NCBI GenBank assembly: GCA_012927625.1
Contig: JABBOV010000022.1
Location: 1 to 64,000 of the forward strand
Direction of reading: 5' to 3'
From: Glaciimonas sp.
GTDB taxonomy: Bacteria > Pseudomonadota > Gammaproteobacteria > Burkholderiales > Burkholderiaceae_D
DNA length: 64,000 nt
The notes under the pieces are model-generated. The model was not told the DNA's origin. It saw only the letters and a program-made list of their open reading frames with translations, and did not search any database. A program made the translations under genes and the position numbers. Below, piece after piece: positions 38,853 through 48,584 of the stretch. Numbering within the stretch: the stretch's first letter is position 1; each line of letters starts with the position of its first letter.

Positions 38853-39533
38853 TCAGAAGAGCGTATCGATGGGTTCCAGCAATTCCGGCCCCTCGTTGGC
38901 GACGCGGTTGACTGCAGTTGATACACCATATGCCTGCATGTTCTCGGGGCTAGGTGGCGCCATCAATGCGTGTAACTGCCCGATATTGACCGGCCCCGGA
39001 ATCAGCCAGGCGTCCCAGCTGTCGCGCGCCAGCATTACCGGCATGCGGTCGTGTATCGGCTGCATCACCGCATTGGCGCCGGTGGTCAGTATCGCGCAGG
39101 TGTCCAGGCGCTCACCGTCGGCAGTCAACACCGTTTCCCAGATGCCGGCCAGGGACATAGGCGTGCAATCCTGATGCGACAGATAGAACGGCTGCTTGGT
39201 TTTTTGACCGGGCAGCGCCTGCCACTCATAAAAGCCGGAAGCCGGAACGATGCAACGGCGGCGCTGGAACGCCTGCCGGAACGTCGGCTTTACCGCCACG
39301 GTTTCGCACCGGGCATTGTTGAGCATTGGCACAGCGGCAGGGTCTTTGGCCCAAGCGGGAATGAAGCCCCAGCGCATCAGCGAACCCACGCGGCCTTCAT
39401 CTGTATCGCGAATCACCACAATCCTGGTGGAGGGCGCGATGTTATAGCGCGCAACAAAATCAGGCATGGACGTGGCCTGATACCAGTCGGCCAGGGTCAC
39501 GGGGTTGTAATTGAGAGCAAAGCGTCCGCACAT
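38853..39533 (-). CDS. yedK: SRAP (YedK/HMCES-type) abasic-site protein
   Basis: 226 residues. It begins MCGRFA with the Cys2 that forms the thiazolidine link to abasic sites. RYNIAPST, LMRWGFIPAWAKD, ARCETV, RCIVPASGFYEW (catalytic Glu) and IHDRMPVML (His) are all present. SRAP proteins shield abasic sites in single-stranded DNA and are often SOS-linked. It is divergent from umuDC across a LexA-type box. Confidence 0.93.
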   Translation of the reverse strand: MCGRFALNYNPVTLADWYQATSMPDFVARYNIAPSTRIVVIRDTDEGRVGSLMRWGFIPAWAKDPAAVPMLNNARCETVAVKPTFRQAFQRRRCIVPASGFYEWQALPGQKTKQPFYLSHQDCTPMSLAGIWETVLTADGERLDTCAILTTGANAVMQPIHDRMPVMLARDSWDAWLIPGPVNIGQLHALMAPPSPENMQAYGVSTAVNRVANEGPELLEPIDTLF

Positions 39534-39589
39534 GGTGAAATTGTAGCCCGGTTACGAGAAATTTCTAGTAGGTGGCGCAAGGGAATATA

Positions 39590-39609
39590 TACTGTGATTA
39601 TATACAGCT
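39590..39609. promoter_or_regulatory. LexA (SOS) box between yedK and umuD
   Basis: CTGT at 39592-39595 and ACAG at 39604-39607 with an AT-rich 8-bp spacer, matching the CTGT-N8-ACAG consensus exactly and extended by TA before it. It lies 14-33 bp before the umuD ATG and 57 bp from the start of the divergent SRAP gene, so one box may control both directions. Confidence 0.85.
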
Positions 39610-39622
39610 AAAAGTCAGCATC

Positions 39623-40096
39623 ATGCACACAGTGATTTCCTTTCCCCTCAGCCAACTCTCCACCCTGTCACAGCATCCGCATACGGTGCCGGAATGCCCT
39701 GTGCCATGCACGATTCCGATGTTCCTGGAGAAGATACCGGCCGGCTTCCCGTCGCCGGCATCGGACTACATCGAAGCGGGCCTCGACCTGAATGCCTACC
39801 TGGTTGCGCACAAGGCTTCCACTTTCGTGTTTCAAGTCAAGGGCGATTCGATGTCGGGCATCGGCATCCTGGATGGCGATAAGCTTACTGTTGACCGCTC
39901 TATCGAGCCACGGCACAAGCACATTATCGTCGCTGTGCTGAACAATGAATTTACCGTCAAGCGGTTGTACCGCTGGGGCGGGGTGATTGAGTTGCGCGCC
40001 GAGAACCCGGCCTATGCGCCAATCCGCTGCAAGGACTTTGAAGAGATTCAGGTCTGGGGCGTGGTGACCGGCGTACTGCGCAAACTGCAGGTGTAG
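39623..40096 (+). CDS. umuD: UmuD-like SOS mutagenesis protease/Pol V subunit
   Basis: 157 residues from ATG 39623. [23 protein letters not shown] holds the Ala-Gly self-cleavage region. [19 protein letters not shown] contains the catalytic Ser, and [12 protein letters not shown] contains the Lys. RecA-stimulated self-cleavage gives UmuD', which binds UmuC as Pol V. A LexA box precedes it and umuC follows 2 bp after its stop. Confidence 0.93.
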   Translation: MHTVISFPLSQLSTLSQHPHTVPECPVPCTIPMFLEKIPAGFPSPASDYIEAGLDLNAYLVAHKASTFVFQVKGDSMSGIGILDGDKLTVDRSIEPRHKHIIVAVLNNEFTVKRLYRWGGVIELRAENPAYAPIRCKDFEEIQVWGVVTGVLRKLQV

Positions 40097-40098
40097 CG

Positions 40099-41424
40099 AT
40101 GGCAATTCTCCACACAGCGCCCAGCACCTCTGCAACCAGGCAACTGTTCGCGCTGGTCGACGTCAACAATTTTTATGTCTCCTGCGAAAGGGTGTTCAAC
40201 CCCCGTCTGGAGCACCGTCCAGTGGTTGTGCTCTCGAACAACGATGGTTGCGCGGTCGCACGCTCGGCCGAAGTGAAGGCGCTGGGCGTGACGATGGGCA
40301 TGCCGTGGTTCCAGATGCAGGACCTGGCGCGCAAGCACGGCATCATTGCACTCTCATCCAACTACACGCTGTACGGCGACATGAGCAACCGGGCCATGAC
40401 TATCTTGCGCGATTACAGTCCGCATATCGAAGTGTATTCCATCGACGAATCCTTTCTGGACCTGAACGGTCTGGCAGGCCACTGGGATTCGATGACCGCG
40501 ATGGGACAATCGATACGCCACCGACTCCGGCAATGGACCGGGCTGCCGGTGTGCGTCGGTATCGCCCCCTCCAAAACCTTGGCCAAGCTGGCCAACCACG
40601 TCGCCAAGAAGCGCACGGAATTCGACAGCGTGTGCGATTTCGCCGCGATGACGGAGTCCGAGCTGGACACGCTATTCGCCACCATTGACGTCGGGGAAGT
40701 GTGGGGCGTCGGGGGCAGAATCAGCGCCCGCCTGCGCGCCATGGGTGTGAAGACCGTCAAGGCCTTGCGGGATGCGTCACCCGCATGGTTGCGCGCACAT
40801 TTCGGCGTGGTGATGGAACGCACCGGCAACGAACTGCGCGGCATCTCTTGCATGAAAATGGAAGAAGTTTCTTCTCCCAAAAAGCAAATTATGTCCTCGC
40901 GTTCGTTCGGGACCATGGTAACAACGCTCGATGAACTGGCGGAAGCGGTAGCCACTTATGTGGCGCGGGCATCCGAGAAGCTGCGGCAGCAAGGGTCGGT
41001 GTGCGGCGCCATCCATGTCTTCATCCGCACCAATCCGTTTCGGGAACGCGACTTGCAGTATTCCAACGGCATCGTCATCCCGCTGCCGAACCCGTCCAAC
41101 GACTCCACGATGCTGACGAAAGCGGCGTTGTTCGGGCTGGGACAGATATTCCGTGAGGGCTATCTGTACAAGAAAGCGGGCGTGATGCTGATGGCGCTGA
41201 CCGATGCAAAAAAACGCCAGGGCACCCTGTTTGATGATGGGGCAGGGGACGTGCGCGCGGCAAATCTGATGGGGGTCGTGGATGCACTGAACCGGCAATA
41301 TGGACGCGATGCAGTGCAACTGGGGGCCGCAGGCATTCAGGGGAGCTGGGCCACGTGCGCGGACAACCGCACGCCAAAGTACACGACCAGCTGGGATGAG
41401 GTGCCAAACGTGTGGGCAAGGTGA
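40099..41424 (+). CDS. umuC: UmuC-like Y-family DNA polymerase V
   Basis: 441 residues. [17 protein letters not shown] (catalytic Asp in motif I), [34 protein letters not shown] (catalytic acids) and [17 protein letters not shown] are Y-family motifs. The little-finger and C-terminal DUF4113 parts ([17 protein letters not shown]..., then [14 protein letters not shown]) are intact. Error-prone translesion synthesis. It is the last island gene before the tRNA-Leu. Confidence 0.95.
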   Translation: MAILHTAPSTSATRQLFALVDVNNFYVSCERVFNPRLEHRPVVVLSNNDGCAVARSAEVKALGVTMGMPWFQMQDLARKHGIIALSSNYTLYGDMSNRAMTILRDYSPHIEVYSIDESFLDLNGLAGHWDSMTAMGQSIRHRLRQWTGLPVCVGIAPSKTLAKLANHVAKKRTEFDSVCDFAAMTESELDTLFATIDVGEVWGVGGRISARLRAMGVKTVKALRDASPAWLRAHFGVVMERTGNELRGISCMKMEEVSSPKKQIMSSRSFGTMVTTLDELAEAVATYVARASEKLRQQGSVCGAIHVFIRTNPFRERDLQYSNGIVIPLPNPSNDSTMLTKAALFGLGQIFREGYLYKKAGVMLMALTDAKKRQGTLFDDGAGDVRAANLMGVVDALNRQYGRDAVQLGAAGIQGSWATCADNRTPKYTTSWDEVPNVWAR

Positions 41425-41484
41425 TGTAGATATTGCTATAAGTTCGTTTTTAGATTGATTTAAGCAACCAGACGTTGACAAAAT

Positions 41485-41506
41485 CGGGTTACACAGCGGT
41501 TACATG
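41485..41506 (+). repeat. 22-bp arm-type repeat, right island end
   Basis: Identical to 2674-2695 in the same orientation, 65 bp inside the right att core. The flanking GTTGAC precedes both copies at different distances. See the left copy for the interpretation. Confidence 0.6.
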
Positions 41507-41533
41507 GATTACTGATGCAGGCCGAAACAAAAA

Positions 41534-41556
41534 AGCCCAACCGGATAGGCTGGGCT
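41534..41556 (-). terminator. Terminator of tRNA-Leu
   Basis: AGCCCA (41534-41539) pairs with TGGGCT (41551-41556), with additional inner CC/GG pairs. On the minus strand TTTTTTGTTT follows. It lies inside the island, 17 bp beyond the CCA end, so the island supplies a terminator for the tRNA it occupies. Confidence 0.75.
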
Positions 41557-41571
41557 AAGTCATTGATTCTA

Positions 41572-41634
41572 TTGGTGCCGGGAGCCGGAATCGAACCGGC
41601 ACGGTGTCTCCACCGCGGGATTTTGAGTCCCGTG
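41572..41634 (-). repeat. att copy within intact tRNA-Leu (right island end)
   Basis: The 63-bp partner of 2489-2551. It covers the CCA end to the anticodon stem of the functional tRNA, so integration leaves the gene intact. Confidence 0.93.
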
Positions 41635-41659
41635 CGTCTACCTATTCCGCCATCCCGGC
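41573..41659 (-). tRNA. tRNA-Leu (anticodon CAA)
   Basis: 87 nt including encoded CCA. The acceptor stem GCCGGGA pairs with TCCCGGC. The anticodon stem CGGGA/TCCCG holds the loop CTCAAAA with anticodon CAA for UUG codons. A long variable arm (GCGGTGGAGACACCGT) and the T-loop GGTTCGATTCC are present, as expected of a class II tRNA. Confidence 0.97.
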
Positions 41660-41914
41660 AACGCGTCCGCAATTATCGCCGATACCCGCCTTATATGCAA
41701 CAATTTCATGCAACTGGCGTGGGTATGCGTGCATCCGAAAGCGTATCATCGCGGCCTGGATCTGCACAATTTTTCTGGTACATTCAAACACGATAAAATT
41801 CATAAAGATGCACGAGGCTCATGGGCTTCAGCAGAAACTTGTGTGTTGCAGCTTGATCGATTACTGATGATTATTTCGTTGTCCCACCTGCCTTCATAGG
41901 ATCCTGCCGCGCCC

Positions 41915-43144
41915 ATGCTCAATCTTATCTGGATCAGTTTTTTTATCGTGGCTTTCCTTACCGCTTGCATACAAGCGGTATTTTTTGGCCAGCTTGGTAT
42001 CTTTTCTGCGATTGTCAGGGCTATGTTCGATAGCTCTAAAACAGCATTTGAAATTTCACTTGGGCTAACCGGCGTGATGACGCTCTGGCTTGGGATTATG
42101 AAAATCGGCGAGAACGCCGGGTTTATGGCGGCACTGGCGCGTGCGCTGAATCCTTTGTTCGCCCGCATATTTCCCGCTATTCCGGCCAACCATCCGGCGC
42201 TCGGCGCGATGACGATGAATATTGCGGCCAATATGCTGGGTCTGGACAATGCCGCCACGCCGATGGGATTAAAAGCGATGCAAGAGCTGCAAACGCTAAA
42301 TCCAGACAAGGATACCGCCAGCAATGCGCAGATCCTGTTTTTAGTAATCAATACCGCATCGGTGACGTTGTTCCCGGTCACCATTTTTGCCTATCGGGCC
42401 CAGCTTGGTGCTGCCGACCCGACCGATGTCTTCATCCCGATTTTGATTGCGACTTATATTGCGACCTTGTTCGGTTTTATTGCGGTGGCATTGGTGCAGA
42501 AAATTAATTTGTTCGATCGCGTGATTCTGACTTACATGGTCGTGTTAACTGTACTGGTGGGTGGCTTGACGCTGTGGTTTGCGCATTTATCTGCGGTACA
42601 GATGCAGGCGCAATCATCCTTGATCAGCAATTTTCTGCTATTGCTGCTGGTGGTGGTGTTTATCGGTGGAGCAGCGCTGAAGCGAGTCAATGTGTACGAC
42701 GCCTTCATCGACGGCGCCAAGGAAGGTTTTACCACCGCGGTGCGAATTATTCCATATCTGGTCGCAATGTTGGTCGGGATTGCCGTACTCAGGGCCAGCG
42801 GCGCACTCGATTTGGTGATGAATGCTATCAGGTATGCGGTGTCCGGCATCGGCTGGGATACCCGTTTTGTCGATGGGGTGCCGACCGCGCTGATGAAAAC
42901 CCTGTCCGGTAGCGGCGCGCGCGGAATGATGATCGACACCATGAAATCGCAAGGCGCGGATTCGTTTGCCGGTCATTTGGTGTCAGTTATACAGGGCAGT
43001 ACCGAAACCACGTTTTATGTACTGGCGGTGTACTTTGGCTCGGTCGGCATTAAGCATACGCGCCACGCGGTACAGTGCGGACTGTTTGCCGACCTGGTCG
43101 GCTTTATCGCGGCGGTGGCGGTGACTTACCTGTTTTTCGGCTAA
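41915..43144 (+). CDS. Nucleoside-recognition (SpmA-SpmB-like) membrane protein
   Basis: 409 residues with about ten hydrophobic helices. Two Gate/nucleoside-recognition halves are fused: one around GVMTLWLGIMKIGENAG...LGAMTMNIAANMLGLDNAATP (about 55-115) and a second around VRIIPYLVAMLVGIAVLRASGA (about 280-300). This is the layout of fused spore maturation proteins SpmA/SpmB in non-sporulating bacteria. The substrate is unknown. First core gene beyond the tRNA. Confidence 0.85.
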   Translation: MLNLIWISFFIVAFLTACIQAVFFGQLGIFSAIVRAMFDSSKTAFEISLGLTGVMTLWLGIMKIGENAGFMAALARALNPLFARIFPAIPANHPALGAMTMNIAANMLGLDNAATPMGLKAMQELQTLNPDKDTASNAQILFLVINTASVTLFPVTIFAYRAQLGAADPTDVFIPILIATYIATLFGFIAVALVQKINLFDRVILTYMVVLTVLVGGLTLWFAHLSAVQMQAQSSLISNFLLLLLVVVFIGGAALKRVNVYDAFIDGAKEGFTTAVRIIPYLVAMLVGIAVLRASGALDLVMNAIRYAVSGIGWDTRFVDGVPTALMKTLSGSGARGMMIDTMKSQGADSFAGHLVSVIQGSTETTFYVLAVYFGSVGIKHTRHAVQCGLFADLVGFIAAVAVTYLFFG

Positions 43145-43196
43145 GTTGTTTCATGCTGGAGGTGGATAAGCTTCGGCAGTTTCATGCGAACTTTTT

Positions 43197-44447
43197 TCAT
43201 ACGTTCAGACTTGGGTAGGCAGATTTTTTGTGATAACAGCGGCCGGCTAGCCAGCAGCCTAGCCCGGCTAGGGCGCAGCCGAGCTGGCCGAGCGCCAGCC
43301 AAAGTACCGAGGTATCGAGCAGCGGTGCGATGACGCCGGCAACCAAAGCGGCCAGCATGGTTTGGAAGAAGGATTGGCAGGACGCGACGATGCCGCGAAT
43401 ATCTGGAAACAAGTCCATTACCATCAGCATCACTCCGGGAGCCACTACCGACATGCCAAAGGTATACAGCATCAGCGGCGCCACCGACCACGGTAACGCT
43501 GGTGGCAAGAATAGATGGTATGTCACGTTGAACAGGCCGGCGCCGACTAAAAAGCCGAATCCGACCAAAACCTGCTGCGGGATGGTGATGCGGCCGGCCA
43601 GCCGGTTGGCGGTCAGCGCTCCCAAAAAAATTCCTGCCACAGTGGGAATGAATTGCCAGCCGAATTGATGTGTGCCCAAGCCGAGATGTTGGGTAATGAA
43701 TACCGGCGCGGCGGCGACATACAAAAATAACCCGGCGAAATTGAAGGCCAGCGTACCCGCCTTGAAATGAAATGGGATCGAGCGAAAAACTTTTTGGTAG
43801 CTTACCGACAGGAATTGCAGATTAAATGCTTGCCTCTTTTCAGGCGGCAGCGATTCCGGCAAATGGCGGTAGCAATACCACAGCAACAGCGCTGCGTAGG
43901 CAAACATGAACAGAAAGGTTGCGCGCCAGTCTAGCAACTGGACTATCCAGCCGCCAATTATCGGAGCAATTGCCGGTGCGATAGAAAAAATCATGGTCAC
44001 CAGCGACAACAGCCGCTGCGCTGCCGCACCGGTATACATGTCGCGGATGATGGCGCGGCCGATTACTACCCCGGCACCGGCCGACATGCCCTGCAGAATG
44101 CGAAACGCCCACAGATACTCAACGCTATGGGACGCCGCGCAACCGAGCGAGGCCAGCGCAAAGACGACCAGTGCGCCAAGGACGATGTTGCGGCGGCCAA
44201 AGGCGTCGGACAAGGCGCCATGCCACAGAATCATGACAGCGAAAGCGAACATGTAAGCAGTGAGCGTTTGCTGCACTTCCATCGGGCTGGCCCGCAGCGC
44301 GACTTGCATGCTGGGGAAGGCCGGCAAGTAGGTGTCGACCGAAAACGGGCCGAGCATGGCCAGCGCCGCCAGCATCAATGCCAAGCCACTGGAGCCCAGC
44401 AGCAACGCTCGGTTTATGGTTGGAGCAGGGCTGGTTTCAGATGACAT
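43197..44447 (-). CDS. bcr: Bcr/CflA-type MFS efflux transporter
   Basis: 416 residues with twelve predicted helices. FSVDTYLPAFPSMQVALRAS is the characteristic first loop of the Bcr/CflA subfamily, and WHGALSDAFGRRNIVLGAL is the MFS signature between helices 2 and 3. RILQGMSAGAGVVIGRAIIRD is the conserved fourth-helix block. Proton-driven export of drugs or metabolites. Convergent with the SpmAB-like gene, 52 bp away. Confidence 0.9.
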   Translation of the reverse strand: MSSETSPAPTINRALLLGSSGLALMLAALAMLGPFSVDTYLPAFPSMQVALRASPMEVQQTLTAYMFAFAVMILWHGALSDAFGRRNIVLGALVVFALASLGCAASHSVEYLWAFRILQGMSAGAGVVIGRAIIRDMYTGAAAQRLLSLVTMIFSIAPAIAPIIGGWIVQLLDWRATFLFMFAYAALLLWYCYRHLPESLPPEKRQAFNLQFLSVSYQKVFRSIPFHFKAGTLAFNFAGLFLYVAAAPVFITQHLGLGTHQFGWQFIPTVAGIFLGALTANRLAGRITIPQQVLVGFGFLVGAGLFNVTYHLFLPPALPWSVAPLMLYTFGMSVVAPGVMLMVMDLFPDIRGIVASCQSFFQTMLAALVAGVIAPLLDTSVLWLALGQLGCALAGLGCWLAGRCYHKKSAYPSLNV

Positions 44448-44528
44448 AAATCAAGATTCTTTCTGATAGGGCCGCTTCTGGCTACCGCAAAACTATTTGC
44501 GTTATTTTAAAAATATAGGGAGTATATA

Positions 44529-44591
44529 AAAATATTGGCATTTTTCCGCATTATTTCATTGATGTTTAATAAAATACATTATTCAGTATAT
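44529..44591. repeat. AT-rich intergenic repeat, copy 1
   Basis: Related to 53398-53458 and, more weakly, to 48524-48570. Shared order: AAATAT, GGCATT, CCGCATTATTT, TTTAATA, AATACAT, CAGTAT. It lies between bcr and the rlmL-like gene. Copies 2 and 3 have clearer inverted repeats. Function unknown. Confidence 0.5.
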
Positions 44592-44626
44592 TTAAAATAT
44601 CAAAATATTCGGAATAAATTGTTGCC

Positions 44627-45835
44627 TCAAAGTTCTTTAGGCTTGGCTTCTTCGCGCCGGTTAAATCCGGCCACCATGTCGAAGCGGAATAACCGGCATT
44701 CCAGCGCGCCATTGAAGAACGGCGTCTTGCGCGCTTCTTTCAAGCGCAGCATTTTGGGCACGGTCAGGTCGGCCGAGAACAGGAAAACTTTCCAGCCGGC
44801 AAAGCGCTGCTTCAGGGTGGTGCTAAATGCGCTGTAAAAAGCGCCGGTCATTTCATCGGCTTCGATGCTGCTGTCGCCGCGCACGCCGATCCGCTCGCCG
44901 TACGGTGGGTTGGTTAGCAGGATGCCGGGAATCTCGGTCGGCGGCTTGATTTCCTGTGCTTCAATTTGCTTGAGCGGGATCTCGAACAAGATCCCTGCGT
45001 TACGCAGATTTTCTCGCGTCATCGCAATCGCGTCGCCGGAAATATCGCTGCCGAAAATACTCGGTTCGGTCGGTAGCGGATGTGGCTTGATGTTGCCTTT
45101 GATGGCAAGCCAGACGGCGTTATCGAAGCCGTGGAATTTCTCGAAGGCGAACGAGCGCCGGGCGCCGGGCGGAATGCCAGCGACCATTTGCGCCGCTTCG
45201 GCCAGGATGGTGCCGGAGCCGCACATTGGGTCAAACAGCGGGATGCCGGGCTTCCAGCCGGCCACCCGCAATAATCCTGCAGCCAGGTTTTCGCGCAGCG
45301 GCGCATCGCCGGTATCGAGCCGCCAGCCGCGCTTGAAGAGCGCTTCGCCGGAAGTGTCGAGATACAGCGTGAAATGGCGCGCATCGAGAAAACCGACGAT
45401 GCGAATGTCCGGGTTGTGGGTATCGACCGATGGCCGTTTGTCGAACTGGTCGCGGAAACGGTCGCAAATCGCATCCTTGATTTTGAGCGTCGTAAATTCG
45501 AGGCTGCGCAGCGGCGACTTGATCGCCGTGACGTCGACCCGAATCGTATGGTCGACGCTAAACCAGTCTTCCCACTCCTGCGCCAGCGTCAGGTCGTAGA
45601 TATGGTTTTCATTCAGGTAACTGATGTGCGCCATGCGCATCAGCACGCGTGAAGCGATGCGCGAATGCAGGTTGATTTGATAGGCATCGGTCAGCTCGCC
45701 CGAGCAATGCACGCCGCCGGGCACTTGATTGTGAACTTTGAGCGTCGGTGTATATTGCTGGCCGATTTCGAGCAGTTCTTCAGCCAGTGCTACTTCCAAG
45801 CCGCGTGGGCAAGGACAAAAATAGGAATGTGCCAT
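44627..45835 (-). CDS. THUMP-domain 23S rRNA guanine-N2 methyltransferase (RlmL-type)
   Basis: 402 residues. The N-terminal THUMP domain (residues about 5-155, CPRGLEVALAEELLEIG...) binds RNA. The Rossmann methyltransferase has FDPMCGSGTILAEAAQM (SAM motif I) and LLTNPPYGERIG (catalytic NPPY). This matches the N-terminal half of E. coli RlmKL, which makes m2G2445; the RlmK half is absent, as is usual outside gammaproteobacteria. The exact target is inferred. Confidence 0.88.
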   Translation of the reverse strand: MAHSYFCPCPRGLEVALAEELLEIGQQYTPTLKVHNQVPGGVHCSGELTDAYQINLHSRIASRVLMRMAHISYLNENHIYDLTLAQEWEDWFSVDHTIRVDVTAIKSPLRSLEFTTLKIKDAICDRFRDQFDKRPSVDTHNPDIRIVGFLDARHFTLYLDTSGEALFKRGWRLDTGDAPLRENLAAGLLRVAGWKPGIPLFDPMCGSGTILAEAAQMVAGIPPGARRSFAFEKFHGFDNAVWLAIKGNIKPHPLPTEPSIFGSDISGDAIAMTRENLRNAGILFEIPLKQIEAQEIKPPTEIPGILLTNPPYGERIGVRGDSSIEADEMTGAFYSAFSTTLKQRFAGWKVFLFSADLTVPKMLRLKEARKTPFFNGALECRLFRFDMVAGFNRREEAKPKEL

Positions 45836-45919
45836 GGGGAACCTTTTATCCGTTGTGTTGCAAAATTATTCAAGCGCAACGCCAACCCCGTCGATGGGCG
45901 ATGCTATAAGAAATGGTAT

Positions 45920-45975
45920 GGTGCGCCACACGCACCTGCTGCCACAAACTGCAGCGATGGTGCGCATGGCGCACC
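45920..45975. repeat. Palindromic intergenic repeat (GGTGCGCC type)
   Basis: Arms 45920-45936 and 45959-45975 are inverted copies of GGTGCGCCAYRCGCACC with two mismatches, followed by CTACA. The outward sequence GTAGGGTGCGCCATGCGCACC is a common scattered palindrome in proteobacterial genomes. Lies upstream of the rlmL-like gene and overlapping the 3' flank of the isomerase gene. Confidence 0.6.
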
Positions 45976-45996
45976 CTACATTATTCTCGTTTTCGT

Positions 45997-46608
45997 TTAT
46001 TGCGTTTGTTTCAAAAATGCCCGCTCGACGAAGTCCAGCCGATCCTGGCCCCAGAATCCTTCTCCATTGACGACATACCACGGTGCGCCGAATACGTTGG
46101 CGGCAACGGCGTCGTCGGTGAAACGGTCGAACTGCGCCTGGACACTGGCAGTCTCGGAAGACTTCAATAACAGTTTGCCGTCATGCTCGCATTCCGCCGC
46201 AATGCCAGCCAGCGTATCCGCGTCCGCGATGTTTTTTTGTTCAGACCATACCGCCCGCATGATCGCGCCGGCCAACACCAGTGCCGCATCAGTGCCGTGC
46301 GCCAATTGTGTTGCGATAATGAGTTTGGCTGCGGCATGGTCGGCAACCGGGAAAAATGTCGGTTGCAGATTGAGCGGCAACTCCAAATAATCGCTCCAGC
46401 GCTGCAATTCTACTAGCCGGTATGCCTGGCGCTGGGGTGCCCGCTTGGCTAGCGGCAGTCCGCCGGAGAGGCTAAATACCTTGCCCAGGTCGCACGGTTT
46501 GAGGTCAACCTGCACCCGGTATTTTTTTGCCAATGCGACAAAGCGCGCATGGCCAAAATAGGCGAAAGGCGATTGCGGCGAAAAATAATATTCACAAGTA
46601 TTGGTCAT
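45997..46608 (-). CDS. DsbA-family / 2-hydroxychromene-2-carboxylate isomerase-like protein
   Basis: 203 residues from ATG 46608. YYFSPQSPFAYFGHARFVALAKKY is the family's N-terminal thioredoxin-like block with Ser in place of the Dsb Cys. FGAPWYVVNGEGFWGQDRLDFVERAL-type C-terminus (FGAPWYVV...WGQDRLDF) matches the glutathione-dependent isomerase family. Probably a glutathione transferase-like isomerase; the substrate is unknown. Start at 46644 is less likely because it is a TTG-type extension. Confidence 0.82.
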   Translation of the reverse strand: MTNTCEYYFSPQSPFAYFGHARFVALAKKYRVQVDLKPCDLGKVFSLSGGLPLAKRAPQRQAYRLVELQRWSDYLELPLNLQPTFFPVADHAAAKLIIATQLAHGTDAALVLAGAIMRAVWSEQKNIADADTLAGIAAECEHDGKLLLKSSETASVQAQFDRFTDDAVAANVFGAPWYVVNGEGFWGQDRLDFVERAFLKQTQ

Positions 46609-46627
46609 GGCAGGCCCGGTTAGAAGT

Positions 46628-47050
46628 TCAGAATGGTTTAACAACCACTAACACAGTGGCCGCCAGGAGGGCGATTACAGGGATTTCATTAAACCAGCGA
46701 AACCAGGTATGACTGCGTGTGTTGTGCCCCAGTTCGAATTTTTTCAGCATCCGGCCGCAGGCATGGTGGTAGCCCAGCATCAGCAACACCACCGCCAGTT
46801 TGGCATGGAGCCAGCCATTGCCCGGGCCCTTGCCAATGCCGTAACCCAACCATAGCCACAGGCCGAAAATCAGCGCTGGAATAACCAGAATATTCATGAA
46901 ACGGTACAGCTTGCGCGCCATCATGATCAGGCGGGTGGTTGCGATTGGCTCTGTTTCCAGCGCCAGGTTGACAAAAATGCGCGGCAAATAAAACAGGCCG
47001 GCGAACCAGGAAGCGACAAAAACGATGTGCAGCGATTTGATCCAGAGCAT
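46628..47050 (-). CDS. hemJ: HemJ-type protoporphyrinogen oxidase (CopD-family)
   Basis: 140 residues with four helices. LWIKSLHIVFVASWFAGLFYLPRIFV begins the protein and holds the conserved His and Arg. YRFMNILVIPALIFGLWL and HAKLAVVLLMLGYHHACG provide the other conserved residues. HemJ oxidises protoporphyrinogen IX in haem synthesis. Followed closely by the isomerase gene. Confidence 0.85.
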   Translation of the reverse strand: MLWIKSLHIVFVASWFAGLFYLPRIFVNLALETEPIATTRLIMMARKLYRFMNILVIPALIFGLWLWLGYGIGKGPGNGWLHAKLAVVLLMLGYHHACGRMLKKFELGHNTRSHTWFRWFNEIPVIALLAATVLVVVKPF

Positions 47051-47078
47051 GATTTATATTCTCGTTAGTGGATGTATT

Positions 47079-47117
47079 CCTTCCCCTTCAAAGGGAAGGT
47101 TGGGATGGGGATGGGTC
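47079..47117. repeat. CCTTCCCCTTC palindrome, intergenic copy
   Basis: CCTTCCCCTTCAAAGGGAAGG then TTGGGATGGGGATGGG. The first 21 bp form a hairpin. A second copy (about 34 of 39 positions identical) lies inside leuS at 50799-50836. This copy is in the short gap between the proA end and hemJ. Confidence 0.65.
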
Positions 47118-47124
47118 TTAACAA

Positions 47125-48390
47125 TTATTGGCGAACTTCGCCGTGGCCGAGCACGATGTATTTCAGCGAGGTCAAGCCTTCCAGTCCGACCGGGCCGCGC
47201 GCGTGCAATTTATCGTTTGAGATGCCGATTTCTGCACCTAAACCATATTCGAAACCGTCCGCAAAGCGGGTCGAGGCATTCACCATCACCGAAGCCGAAT
47301 CGACTTCGCGCAGAAAGCGCATCGCGCGCGAATAATCTTCGGTAATGATGGCGTCGGTATGTCGGGACGAATACGTGTTGATGTGCTCGATGGCCTGCTC
47401 CATGTCTTCGACGATCTTCACCGCCAGGATTGGCGCCAGGTATTCGGTTTCCCAGTCTTCAGGAGTGGCGGCCGCCAGATGCGGGTAGCCGGCCAGGATT
47501 GCGCGGGCGGCATCGTCGGCGCGCAATTCCACTTCCTGGCCGGCATATAGTGCGGCCAGTTTTGGCAATACCGCTGGCGCGAGTGCGCGCGCGACCAGTA
47601 GCGTTTCCATGGTGTTGCAGGTGCCGTAACGGTGGCATTTGGCGTTGAAGGCAATCGCCGTGGCTTTCTCGATATCCGCCTTGTCGTCGATGTACACATG
47701 GCAGATGCCGTCCAAGTGCTTGATCATCGGCACGCGGGATTCGCGCATCAGGCGCTCGATCAAGCCTTTGCCGCCGCGTGGCACGATGACGTCCACATAT
47801 TGCGGCATGGTGATCAGTTCGCCCACCGCGGCGCGGTCGGTGGTCTCGACGATTTTCACCGCGTCTTGCGGCAATCCGGCCGCCGCCAGTCCTTCCTGGA
47901 CGATTTTCGCCAAAGCCTGGTTACAGCGAATCGCTTCCGAACCGCCGCGCAGGATGGTCGCATTGCCGCTCTTGATGCACAAACCGGCCGCATCTACCGT
48001 CACGTTCGGCCGCGCCTCGTAAATGATGCCGATCACGCCCAGCGGCACTCGCATCTGGCCGACCTGGATTCCGCTCGGGCGATATTTCAGGTTGGAGATT
48101 TCGCCGATCGGGTCGGACAGGGAAACGATCTGCTCCAGCCCTTCAGCCATGTTGGCAATCGCCTGGTCGGACAAACTTAGACGATCCAGCATCGCATCCG
48201 TCAGACCGCTGGCGCGTGCTGCGGCCAGATCCAGTTCGTTGGCGGTGCGCAGCAATGCGGCGTCGCGCCGGATGGCGCTGGCAATCGTCAGCAGTGCCTG
48301 ATTTTTGGCAGCAGTACTGGCTTTGGCCATGGCGCGGGAAGCGGTTCGGGCCTTTCGGCCGAGGTCGTGCATGTATTGTTGGATATCCAT
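47125..48390 (-). CDS. proA: Glutamate-5-semialdehyde dehydrogenase
   Basis: 421 residues, the normal length. [41 protein letters not shown] is the NADPH-binding region, and [13 protein letters not shown] contains the catalytic Cys. [31 protein letters not shown] is the conserved C-terminus. Second step of proline synthesis, reducing glutamyl phosphate. Separated from holA by 276 bp holding two repeats. Confidence 0.97.
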   Translation of the reverse strand: MDIQQYMHDLGRKARTASRAMAKASTAAKNQALLTIASAIRRDAALLRTANELDLAAARASGLTDAMLDRLSLSDQAIANMAEGLEQIVSLSDPIGEISNLKYRPSGIQVGQMRVPLGVIGIIYEARPNVTVDAAGLCIKSGNATILRGGSEAIRCNQALAKIVQEGLAAAGLPQDAVKIVETTDRAAVGELITMPQYVDVIVPRGGKGLIERLMRESRVPMIKHLDGICHVYIDDKADIEKATAIAFNAKCHRYGTCNTMETLLVARALAPAVLPKLAALYAGQEVELRADDAARAILAGYPHLAAATPEDWETEYLAPILAVKIVEDMEQAIEHINTYSSRHTDAIITEDYSRAMRFLREVDSASVMVNASTRFADGFEYGLGAEIGISNDKLHARGPVGLEGLTSLKYIVLGHGEVRQ

Positions 48391-48523
48391 GATCTCTTTT
48401 TTTGAAGCGTTTTCTTAATGACTATTGCTACGCATTGTCCACGAAAGGCACAAAAAACAGGAAAGACATAAACCGGCACCAGGCCAAAATGCAGTTTATA
48501 AAATAGGGAGTACCGTCCTTTTC

Positions 48524-48570
48524 ATGGCAGTTTACGCATATTTAATTATAGTTATATAAAATACTGCCAT
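48524..48570. repeat. AT-rich intergenic palindrome, copy 3
   Basis: ATGGCAGT (48524-48531) and ACTGCCAT (48563-48570) are inverted repeats around an AT-rich core containing CGCATATTTAATTATAG. The core resembles copies at 44529 and 53398. Confidence 0.5.
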
Positions 48571-48584
48571 TAATAAGAATTACC

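Noticed and set aside
44865-45599. 244-codon plus-strand frame opposite the rlmL-like gene
   Set aside because: Antisense shadow with no recognisable domain.
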